A stretch of 14,175 nt of DNA, taken from positions 1-14,175 of the forward strand of contig CAZBJW010000103.1 of assembly GCA_964492135.1 (NCBI GenBank), written 5' to 3'. How positions within the stretch are numbered: position 1 is the first letter of the stretch; each line of letters opens with the position of its first letter. The notes beneath the pieces were generated by a model, which was not told the origin of the DNA, searched no databases, and worked only from the letters and a program-made list of their open reading frames with translations. This DNA is from CAYGAW01 sp964492135 (GTDB lineage: Bacteria; Chloroflexota; Anaerolineae; UBA7937; B3-Chlor). Positions 7,018 through 12,714 of the stretch are shown here, piece by piece. The translations under genes and the position numbers were made by a program.

Positions 7018-7659
7018 CTAGCCTCCATAGCTCATGATCACTAATTGAGTTTCAGTAGGCAATCCCCCCTTGGTGACCTTGATCATATCTTGGGGTTCGA
7101 TGCCTTTTGCTCCCATTTCTTTCAGGAAGGGATCCACGGAGTGCAGCTTCACCCCTTTCAGGGCCTCGGTTCGATAGTGCATGGGGATCACGATCTTTGG
7201 CTCCAAAAGGCTGATCATATCCAATGCCTTGGCAGCGCCTATCGTAGTACCACCCCCTACAGGCACAAGAAGCACATCCACGTCGCTCAACTCCTCTACC
7301 TGCGCCTGTGTCGGCACGCGCCGCAGATCTCCCAGATGACAAACCGTGATGCCGTCGAAATCGAACACGTAGATAGTGTTCCGCTCTCCATTGTCGCCTT
7401 TCCCGGCATTCGGAGGCATGGGAATGCCAATGATGAAGATGTCCTTGATCTCATACTCACCGGGGCCACTGACGATCTTGGGCTTTCCCTTTATGGCCTT
7501 CACATTCGCATGGTTGGGATGGTCATGGCTGACCGTTACTATGTCTGCCCGGACCCGAGGCGGCCTATAACCAATCCCATCCCCAAAGGGATCCGTGATG
7601 ACTGTGCCTTTCCGGCTCCGCAACCTGAAACAAGAATGCCCGTACCAGTTGATCTGCAT
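7018..7659 (-). CDS. Metallo-beta-lactamase-fold hydrolase (Lactamase_B_3 / UlaG-like)
   Basis: Protein of 213 aa with the metallo-beta-lactamase fold of the UlaG-like (Lactamase_B_3) family. It opens with INWYGHSCFRLR (3-14) and TDPFGDGIGY (22-31). The metal motif is SHDHPNH (44-50), then GPGEYE (65-70), HLGD (108-111) and the late histidine IPMH (158-161). The motif normally reads HxHxDH, but here the aspartate position is N49, so one metal ligand is changed. The substrate is unknown. As first gene of an apparent operon with folE and folP it could act in pterin or folate metabolism, but this is inference from position only. The start ATG is strongly supported by GGAGGGAGG 2 nt upstream, and a promoter lies about 50 nt further up. 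Confidence 0.9.
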   Translation of the reverse strand: MQINWYGHSCFRLRSRKGTVITDPFGDGIGYRPPRVRADIVTVSHDHPNHANVKAIKGKPKIVSGPGEYEIKDIFIIGIPMPPNAGKGDNGERNTIYVFDFDGITVCHLGDLRRVPTQAQVEELSDVDVLLVPVGGGTTIGAAKALDMISLLEPKIVIPMHYRTEALKGVKLHSVDPFLKEMGAKGIEPQDMIKVTKGGLPTETQLVIMSYGG

Positions 7660-7707
7660 GGCCTCCCTCCACAGTTCGCACCAGGGTCAATGACGCGCTA
7701 CACAGAC

Positions 7708-7736
7708 ATTATACGCCAACCCGCAGCAAAAGTGAA
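7708..7736 (-). promoter_or_regulatory. Promoter of the hydrolase-folE-folP operon
   Basis: On the minus strand, TTCACT (7736-7731) and consensus TATAAT (7713-7708) are separated by 17 nt. Transcription would start near 7701, about 41 nt before the ATG. Confidence 0.75.
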
Positions 7737-7739
7737 TAG

Positions 7740-8243
7740 CCCTTCGTCGATGAGCCCGGGCGTCGCGACCACTTCCTGTGCCTGCTGAACCACGTCTTCA
7801 GCCTATGACGGGAGAACATCAAGAGCTTGGCAGGCAGCGCTACTTTGAGAATCGCCCATGGAGCTCCCTACGTGGTGCCACGATCCTTCGCACCCATTTC
7901 GGTCCCACAAGACTGGCCGCAGGGTATCCGTCCCTTGTCCTCCCGACTCAGCCAGTCGCCAACTGCCCTCGAGCTCCGGTCTTCGCCACTCTGCGGCAGG
8001 CCCTCACCTACGGGGCACGCGCCAAATCCTTTCCTCCTCGCTTCGTTTGTGGTAACATACGCGAAGGCCATAGAATCCACGATGCTTGATGGTCTGCCTA
8101 AGCTTTGGGTCGTCACGGGCCATCACGCAGTCTCAGGACGTCGAGCTGGCACAAAGGCGACGGCGGGTGATACAAGGCCATAGCTACGGCCTGGCGCAGA
8201 ATCGCGCTCGCTAGATCTGCAACTTGCACATGCACCGAGAATA
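7740..8243. other. Gene-free stretch of about 500 bp with inverted repeats
   Basis: No open frame here has a ribosome site, family motif or convincing composition; short frames exist on both strands and overlap each other. Visible structure includes GACTGGC (7911-7917) with GCCAGTC (7951-7957), nesting AGGG (7921-7924) with CCCT (7932-7935). CGTGG/CCACG lies at 7871-7882, the 8-bp palindrome GGAGCTCC at 7860-7867, and an imperfect palindrome at 8176-8191. A 10-bp direct repeat AAGGCCATAG occurs at 8064-8073 and 8174-8183. The plus strand of 7920-8045 is notably pyrimidine-rich. I could not match it to RNase P RNA, tmRNA, 6S RNA or a riboswitch I know. The promoter of the downstream Lgt-like gene must lie here, but I see no good candidate. 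Confidence 0.4.
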
Positions 8244-8253
8244 GAGGCAGGCA

Positions 8254-9048
8254 ATGGGTCCTACCGTGTTTCAACTCGGCCGGTTCTCCATCTCTTCGTA
8301 TGCGGCTCTGGTGAGCTTGGGCATCCTGCTCGGGTTAGTGGCGACGTATCTCCAAAGTAGGTGGAGACGGTTCGACGTCAGAACGGCAATGGATGCAGGT
8401 CTGTGGGCACTGGTGGCGGGTGTCATTGGAGGAAGAATTGCCTACGTGGCCATCTATTGGCCGTACTTCTCCGCCCACCCGAGAGAAATCTTCTCCCCTT
8501 CGCAGGGTGGCCTGGCCTTTCAAGGCGCCTTCCTGGCAGGTCTGTTGGGTCTGCTGGGGTACAGCTTATGGACTCAGACTTCGTTCTGGGATCTGGCAGA
8601 TATCGTGGTCCCCGGCCTGGCTCTGGGGCAGGCCATCGGGTGGACAGGTTGCCTGCTGGCCGGATGCGGCTACGGTTTGGTGACCAGGGGGATGTTAGCC
8701 TACGACCTCAAGGACATCTATGGCATCATGGCCTTTCGCTACCCCACGCAGGTCATGATAAGTATCCTGAACCTGGCCATCTTCATCGTCCTCCTGGGTC
8801 TGGCGCGGGGACTAGGTCACCGCCGCCTTCCACCAGGCGTGGTGGCTGCGGTGTACCTTGTGCTGAACTCGGCTGGCTTGTTCTTTCTGGAGTTCCTTCG
8901 CGCCGATGAGACGGTATACTTCGGCACCCTGCGCTGGAGCCAACTGGTCGAAGCCGCGGAGTTCGTCGCGGCCCTCCTCGCCCTGTCTTATCTCTGGATC
9001 CGGCGGAGGAGGGCCGCCACCTTATCATCCTCGGCCGCAACGTCCTGA
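8254..9048 (+). CDS. Lgt-like (prolipoprotein diacylglyceryl transferase family) membrane protein
   Basis: Integral membrane protein of 264 aa with about seven hydrophobic segments and the family layout of Lgt, which transfers diacylglyceryl from phosphatidylglycerol to the lipobox cysteine of prolipoproteins. Recognisable segments are GGRIAYVAIY (59-68), GGLAFQGAFLAG (85-96), ALGQAIGWTGCLLAGCGYG (123-141), FRYPTQVM (161-168) and LEFLRADE (212-219). The two best known active-site positions differ. The histidine of the GGxxFHG motif is Q90, and the arginine usual in the GRIGN/AIGRIGC motif is W130; the late arginine R216 is kept. It may be a paralogue with altered chemistry rather than the housekeeping Lgt. 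GAGG 6 nt upstream supports the start. It is monocistronic and converges with rplL. Confidence 0.8.
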   Translation: MGPTVFQLGRFSISSYAALVSLGILLGLVATYLQSRWRRFDVRTAMDAGLWALVAGVIGGRIAYVAIYWPYFSAHPREIFSPSQGGLAFQGAFLAGLLGLLGYSLWTQTSFWDLADIVVPGLALGQAIGWTGCLLAGCGYGLVTRGMLAYDLKDIYGIMAFRYPTQVMISILNLAIFIVLLGLARGLGHRRLPPGVVAAVYLVLNSAGLFFLEFLRADETVYFGTLRWSQLVEAAEFVAALLALSYLWIRRRRAATLSSSAATS

Positions 9049-9057
9049 GGGTTGCGG
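9035..9057. terminator. Candidate shared hairpin between convergent Lgt-like gene and rplL
   Basis: Perfect 7-bp arms CCGCAAC (9035-9041) and GTTGCGG (9051-9057) with a 9-nt loop holding the Lgt-like stop codon. It sits where both genes end (17-bp gap). No T-run follows on either strand, so efficient intrinsic termination is doubtful. Confidence 0.4.
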
Positions 9058-9065
9058 TAAAGTCC

Positions 9066-9593
9066 CTATCGCAGTTCCACGACAGCGCCAGCCCCTTCCA
9101 GCCTCTCCTTAGCCTGTTCGGCCTCTTCCTTGCTGACGCCATGCTTGACGGGGTTGGGCGCGCCTTCCACCAACTCCTTCGACTCTCGCAGGCCAAGGTC
9201 GGTGAGCTCACGTACCGCCTTGATCACCTGGATCTTCTGAGCGCCGAAGTCCTTGAGAATGACATCGAACTCGGTCTGCTCCTCCTCCACCGCCGCAGCT
9301 GCTGCTGGCGCGCCGCCCGGCACTGCACCGACCGCCACCATGGGCGCTGCAGCAGTGACCCCGAACTTCTCCTCCAGAGCTTTCACCAACTCCGAAAGCT
9401 CCAGCACCGTCATCGAACTCAACGCCTCCAAGATCTGATCTGTTCCCATCGTAGCTTGTTCCTCTGCCGCCTTTTTCCTAGTAGTCTTCTTCTCAGCAGC
9501 CTTCTTCTCCGTCTCTTTCTTCTCAGCCGCTTTCTTCTCGGGCTCCTTCTTCTCAGCCTTCTTCTTCGCCGCCTTCTTCTCTTTCTCTGCCAT
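9066..9593 (-). CDS. rplL: 50S ribosomal protein L7/L12 with lysine-rich N-terminal extension
   Basis: Stalk protein that recruits and activates translational GTPases (EF-Tu, EF-G, IF2, RF3), bound as dimers to L10. From ATG 9593 it is 175 aa. The canonical 127 residues begin at M49 and include the N-terminal dimerisation helices (ILEALSSMTVLELSELVKALEEKFGV), the alanine-rich hinge (about 80-105) and the C-terminal domain with GAQKIQVIKAVRELTDLGL and GAPNPVKHGVSKEEAE. Residues 2-48 are an extension of EKKAAEKK-type repeats with about 18 lysines. ATG 9593 has a strong AAGGAG 5 nt upstream and closely follows rplJ. M49 (ATG 9449) also has AGAGGA about 10 nt upstream, so two products are conceivable. 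It is the last gene of the leader-controlled operon. Confidence 0.95.
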   Translation of the reverse strand: MAEKEKKAAKKKAEKKEPEKKAAEKKETEKKAAEKKTTRKKAAEEQATMGTDQILEALSSMTVLELSELVKALEEKFGVTAAAPMVAVGAVPGGAPAAAAAVEEEQTEFDVILKDFGAQKIQVIKAVRELTDLGLRESKELVEGAPNPVKHGVSKEEAEQAKERLEGAGAVVELR

Positions 9594-9635
9594 GATTTCT
9601 CCTTTCCAGCTAGAACTCAATCGGCTGTGGTATCA

Positions 9636-10169
9636 CTAAGCCTTGGCCTCCTCCAGTTGCCGAGAGCGCGCCTGCAAGACATAGACAAGATCCTGCAGGG
9701 GGGCGCTCAACACGTTGACCAAACCCACGAGCGGCGCCGCGATTCTCGCTACTACCTCAGCGATAAGGACTTCACTAGAGGGCAGAGCAGCCAGTTCTGC
9801 GATTTGGGCCGAATCTACGACTGCCTCGCCCAGCATCCCTCCCCTTATGGAAAGGATTTGGTTATCAGCGCTGAAATCAACCAGGACCTTTGCAGGGCCC
9901 GGCACTTCCTCATAACAAAACCCGATCGCTGTGGGCCCATCGAACAGCGACTCCGCCCACGGCAGTCCGGCCTGCTCCATAGCCAGCTTCACCAGGCTGT
10001 TCTTTACCACGTGAAAGCCGGTTTCCGATTCGCGCAGCTTGTTACGCAGCTCGTTCATCTCGTCAGCGGTCAGACCCCTGTACTCGGTCATGATCAGGCC
10101 CTTGCTCCGCGACAGCTTGTCGGCCAGATCTTCAACAACGCGTTCCTTCTTCTCCCTAGATATCGCCAT
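9636..10169 (-). CDS. rplJ: 50S ribosomal protein L10
   Basis: Base of the ribosomal stalk: binds 23S rRNA near L11 and anchors L7/L12 dimers through its C-terminal helix. With L12 it also represses its own operon by binding the mRNA leader. The 177-aa protein has the N-terminal ISREKKERVVEDLADKL (3-19), the GLIMTEYRGLTADEMNELR core (24-42), TGFHVVKNSL (50-59) and a C-terminal helical L12-binding tail (about 140-177). The frame is open upstream, but ATG 10169 is chosen from the family N-terminus and from GGAGG 9 nt upstream. It overlaps the end of the dCMP deaminase gene by 14 nt, implying translational coupling; that neighbour is unusual for rplJ. Confidence 0.96.
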   Translation of the reverse strand: MAISREKKERVVEDLADKLSRSKGLIMTEYRGLTADEMNELRNKLRESETGFHVVKNSLVKLAMEQAGLPWAESLFDGPTAIGFCYEEVPGPAKVLVDFSADNQILSIRGGMLGEAVVDSAQIAELAALPSSEVLIAEVVARIAAPLVGLVNVLSAPLQDLVYVLQARSRQLEEAKA

Positions 10170-10659
10170 CTGTTCTCGCCTCCTCAACACGTATGGTTGT
10201 CTCAGCCACTGGACCATCCCACTTGATGCAGTCCACCCCACCCTCAGTCAGGATGGTCAAAGTCAACTCGTCAGCGTAGTCAGCCGTGAAATGCACTTCC
10301 CTAATGCCCGCATTTACTATCATACGAGCGCATAGGGAACACGGTTTGTAAGTACAGTACAGAGCACTCCCCAGCAGCCGAATTCCTTCTCGTGCGGCCT
10401 GCACGATGGCATTCTGCTCGGCATGCAAGCCAAAGCAATACTCCTGTCGCGTGCCCGATGCGATGCCTGCTTGCTGTCGAATGCATCCGCCCCGCTCTGC
10501 ACAGTGCTTCATCCCCCTTGGAGGGCCGTTGTATCCAGTGGAGAGGATCTGCTTGTCACCGTTTACGATCACTGCTCCTATCTTGTGCCTGAGGCAGACA
10601 GAACGCGAAGCCACCACCTGAGCAATAGCCATGAAGTACTCATCCCAGCTTGGCCTCAT
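10156..10659 (-). CDS. comEB: Deoxycytidylate (dCMP) deaminase, ComEB-like
   Basis: Zinc enzyme that deaminates dCMP to dUMP, the substrate of thymidylate synthase. The 167-aa protein from ATG 10659 has the usual length and motifs: WDEYFMAIAQVVASRSVC (5-22), the STGYNGPPRG loop (40-49), CAERGGC (53-59), catalytic HAEQNAI (79-85) with zinc ligand H79 and proton shuttle E81, and PCSLCARM (106-113) with ligands C107 and C110. The frame stays open upstream, but the family N-terminus supports ATG 10659. It starts 14 nt after the thymidylate-synthase-like gene and overlaps rplJ by 14 nt, so it is embedded in the ribosomal operon. The pairing with its neighbour makes a dCMP to dUMP to dTMP module. 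Confidence 0.93.
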   Translation of the reverse strand: MRPSWDEYFMAIAQVVASRSVCLRHKIGAVIVNGDKQILSTGYNGPPRGMKHCAERGGCIRQQAGIASGTRQEYCFGLHAEQNAIVQAAREGIRLLGSALYCTYKPCSLCARMIVNAGIREVHFTADYADELTLTILTEGGVDCIKWDGPVAETTIRVEEARTDGDI

Positions 10660-10673
10660 CTCACCACATCCTT

Positions 10674-11351
10674 TCACAGAGGCAGGCTCAGTTGTGACGC
10701 GGTGTAGTCCCGCCCGAGCCTCAACGCTGCCCACTCCCAACTGTGCTCCCACAAATGCAAGCCTTTGCTCAGGGCCAGTATCTCCCCATCATCGACTTCA
10801 AGAGCTGCGGCCAGCTCCTCCTTCAGTAACTGCGTGGCCGCCATGTTGACCGGGAAACCGCTCCACAAGTCCCAGGAGCGGTAGTAGACTATGAAGTGCA
10901 GCCTCCCGTCCTGAACTCGTGTGTCGATGAGCCTCAAGCATGGCGGGTGTTCCAAGAGCATGCTGGAGGCATCGCCGATAGTAATGCACCCCTGGTTTGT
11001 GTTGGGGCCCTGCTTGTACTTCTCCAGAAGGGGAAGTAATTGCTCATGGACATAGCTGCCGTAGGTATACTCCTCGTCCGGCTGCTTTTCGGATCCCACG
11101 AAATAGGAGTGGTAGTACTGCTCGACATATTCCATGGTCGTCGGCGGCGGGATTCCAATCCCCGGCGGCATGTCGGGCACGAGGGGGCGCTGACCCGGGT
11201 TGGTGACCTTCAAAGTCACAAAGCCCAGTTCCCTACGCGGTTTCCCCACAAAGCTCCCTTGATCCACAACATACTCTCGGCCCTCGTCTAGCACCTTGCC
11301 CAGAAGAACAAACCAGGCATCGGGCAGATCGAAGGCTTCAACGCAAGACAT
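10674..11351 (-). CDS. Thymidylate-synthase-like protein (archaeal/methanogen-type)
   Basis: Probable thymidylate synthase-fold enzyme (dUMP to dTMP), 225 aa from ATG 11351. The C-terminal half carries the family signatures: PPC with the nucleophile cysteine (C138), then VQDGRLHFIVYYRSWDLW (146-163) matching the R-S-x-D phosphate/base contacts. GFPVNMA (165-171) contains N169, which in the family selects uracil over cytosine. A late KGLHLW (196-201) replaces the usual DxHxY. The N-terminal half has VTNPGQRP and YTYGSYVHEQL. PPCL instead of PPCH and HLW instead of HxY resemble the shorter archaeal-type enzymes, recalled from memory rather than searched. The frame is open to ATG 11429, which has GGGGAGG 6 nt upstream, but those 26 codons run through the leader terminator and lack family similarity. 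The next gene encodes the enzyme that makes dUMP. Confidence 0.75.
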   Translation of the reverse strand: MSCVEAFDLPDAWFVLLGKVLDEGREYVVDQGSFVGKPRRELGFVTLKVTNPGQRPLVPDMPPGIGIPPPTTMEYVEQYYHSYFVGSEKQPDEEYTYGSYVHEQLLPLLEKYKQGPNTNQGCITIGDASSMLLEHPPCLRLIDTRVQDGRLHFIVYYRSWDLWSGFPVNMAATQLLKEELAAALEVDDGEILALSKGLHLWEHSWEWAALRLGRDYTASQLSLPL

Positions 11352-11396
11352 TCTCACTTTCGCCCCCGCAAAGAACCTGATCCAGATCACCGCTGC

Positions 11397-11425
11397 AAAA
11401 AAACCTTCGTGCCCACGCACGAAGG
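11397..11425 (-). terminator. Intrinsic terminator/attenuator at the end of the L10 leader
   Basis: On the minus strand a perfect 9-bp stem, CCTTCGTGC (11425-11417) with GCACGAAGG (11412-11404), encloses a GTGG loop and is followed by seven T (11403-11397). It lies between rplA and the thymidylate-synthase-like gene. An upstream CTTCGTG (11456-11450) duplicates the 5' arm and can pair with the 3' arm (11411-11405), offering an antiterminator. Confidence 0.9.
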
Positions 11426-11429
11426 TCAT

Positions 11430-11520
11430 GAGGTGCCTCCCCTACAACTCACGAAGCACCGACCGCTGCCTGGGCAGGAGATTAAGCGCCTTCTGGCGCG
11501 CCTGCCGTCTCCGGCTATGT
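11430..11520 (-). promoter_or_regulatory. L10-type ribosomal protein leader (autoregulatory mRNA element)
   Basis: Binding site for the L10-(L12)n complex that controls stalk protein synthesis. On the minus strand GGCAGG (11506-11501) pairs with CCTGCC (11478-11473). Inside it GCGCC (11499-11495) pairs with GGCGC (11490-11486) across an AGAA loop. The asymmetric bulge on the 3' side is CTTAATCT, the typical kink-turn sequence of L10 leaders, and AGACGGCAGG at the 5' side also matches. A further stem pairs GGTGCTTC (11460-11453) with GAGGCACC (11439-11432) and would bury GAGG of a Shine-Dalgarno. The terminator follows directly. Normally this leader sits immediately before rplJ; here two other genes intervene. 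Confidence 0.87.
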
Positions 11521-11555
11521 CAAGATTCAGATGTGAAGGATCAGAAGCCTAGTAC

Positions 11556-12269
11556 CTATACTGCACGCAAAGCGAGAGCCTCGGCAATGTCCACTTTGAC
11601 CCCCGGCCCCATGGTTGAGGTCAACACGATTTTCTGGACGTACTGCCCCTTGGCCCCTGCAGGCCTGGCTCTCTGCACTGCATCCACCAGGGACGCGAAA
11701 TTCTCCAGCAAGTGCTCAGATTGGAAACTCACTTTACCGATAGGGACATGGATGTTCGCGGTCTTGTCAAGCTTGAACTCAACACGACCTTTACGCAATT
11801 CATTTATGACCCGGGGCACATCCTCGGGCGGTACCACCGTCCCTGTCTTAGGACTGGGCATCATCCCCCGTGGTCCCAAGATGCGCCCAAGCTTGCTCAC
11901 CTTGCCCATCATCTGGGGGGTCGCGACAGTGGTGTCGAATTCCAGCCATCCCCCTTCGATCTTGTCGACCAGCTCATCGTCGGCCACGTAGTCCGCCCCA
12001 GCCTGCTGAGCGATCTTGGCCGCCTCTCCCTCAGCGAAGACCAGGATCCGGACCTGTCTGCCCGTGCCATGAGGCAGGCTCACCACTCCCCGTACTTGCT
12101 GGTCAGCTTGGCGAGGATCAAGGTTCATGCGCATGTGGGTCTCCACAGTGGCGTCGAATTTGATGCTAGAAGTGTTCCTGACCAGGTGTATGGCCTCCTC
12201 TGGAGAGTACAACTTGGTCCTATCCACTTGTTTCACTGCCTCTAGATATCTCTTACCCCGCTTGGCCAC
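11556..12269 (-). CDS. rplA: 50S ribosomal protein L1
   Basis: Binds helix 76-78 of 23S rRNA to form the mobile L1 stalk that releases deacylated tRNA, and in many bacteria represses its own rplK-rplA mRNA. The 237-aa protein is full length, with MAKRGKRYLEA at the start, the central LGRILGPRGMMPSPKTGTV signature, and the C-terminal KGRVEFKLDKTANIHVPIGK and STMGPGVKVDI segments. The GTG start directly follows the rplK stop codon with no gap (TGA then GTG), so translation is coupled. Downstream lies the L10-type leader, so this gene ends one transcriptional segment of the cluster. Confidence 0.97.
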   Translation of the reverse strand: MAKRGKRYLEAVKQVDRTKLYSPEEAIHLVRNTSSIKFDATVETHMRMNLDPRQADQQVRGVVSLPHGTGRQVRILVFAEGEAAKIAQQAGADYVADDELVDKIEGGWLEFDTTVATPQMMGKVSKLGRILGPRGMMPSPKTGTVVPPEDVPRVINELRKGRVEFKLDKTANIHVPIGKVSFQSEHLLENFASLVDAVQRARPAGAKGQYVQKIVLTSTMGPGVKVDIAEALALRAV

Positions 12270-12698
12270 TCAGTCCTCCTCAATCACTAGGCCCATGCTC
12301 CGTGCAGTGCCCTCGATGATCTTCTCCGCACCCTCTAGACTTATGGCGTTGAGGTCGTCCATCTTCAACTGGGCTATCTCGCGCACCTGGCGGCGGGTCA
12401 CCGTGCCCACCTTGTCCTGAGCCGGATCCATGGAACCCTTCTCAACGCCAGCCGCCTTCTTCAAGAGGTCTGACGCCGGCGGTGTCTTGGTGACAAAAGC
12501 GAACGACCGGTCAGCATATACGGTGATCTCCACCGGTACTATTTGCCCCGCCTGACTGGCGGTGCGAGCGTTGTACTCTTTGCAGAAGGCCATGATATTG
12601 ATGCCGTGCTGGCCCAACGCAGTACCCACTGGCGGTGCCGGACTGGCCTTGCCAGCCGGTATGTGCAACTTCACCACGGCCGCTACTTTCTTTGCCAT
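12270..12698 (-). CDS. rplK: 50S ribosomal protein L11
   Basis: Binds the GTPase-associated region of 23S rRNA next to L10 and contributes to factor binding and the stringent response. The 142-aa length is standard. The N-terminal domain shows KLHIPAGKASPAPPVGTALGQHGINIMAFCKEYN; the C-terminal rRNA-binding domain shows KTPPASDLLKKAAG and the GTVTRRQVREIAQLKMDDLNA segment, ending in the GTARSMGLVIE helix. ATG 12698 has GGGAGG about 4 nt upstream. It follows nusG after 16 nt and abuts rplA. Confidence 0.98.
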   Translation of the reverse strand: MAKKVAAVVKLHIPAGKASPAPPVGTALGQHGINIMAFCKEYNARTASQAGQIVPVEITVYADRSFAFVTKTPPASDLLKKAAGVEKGSMDPAQDKVGTVTRRQVREIAQLKMDDLNAISLEGAEKIIEGTARSMGLVIEED

Positions 12699-12714
12699 CC
12701 ACCCTCCCAGGTTC

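Noticed and set aside
7045..7788. 247-codon open frame on the plus strand
   Set aside because: Antisense to the metallo-beta-lactamase-fold gene and its promoter. No motif.
7868..8116. 82-codon frame on the minus strand in the large gap
   Set aside because: GTG start without ribosome site, no hydrophobic or domain pattern, and overlapped by equally long frames on the other strand. It may still be worth a repeat search of the region.
7827..8183. 118-codon frame on the plus strand in the large gap
   Set aside because: No ribosome site and arginine/proline/serine-rich translation typical of non-coding GC-rich DNA.
8064..8183. Pair of AAGGCCATAG direct repeats 110 bp apart as a possible array
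   Set aside because: Only two copies of 10 bp with unrelated flanks; not a CRISPR or an attachment-site pair.
9141..10226. 361-codon open frame on the plus strand
   Set aside because: It lies antisense to rplL and rplJ, and its leucine/serine-rich translation comes from the complement of lysine- and glutamate-rich codons. No ribosome site or family motif.
11518..11523. Perfect TTGACA on the minus strand just before the L10-type leader
   Set aside because: No -10 hexamer at 16-18 nt; the matching position is GC-rich leader stem. Probably chance, so the leader is likely read through from rplA or from a promoter I cannot see.
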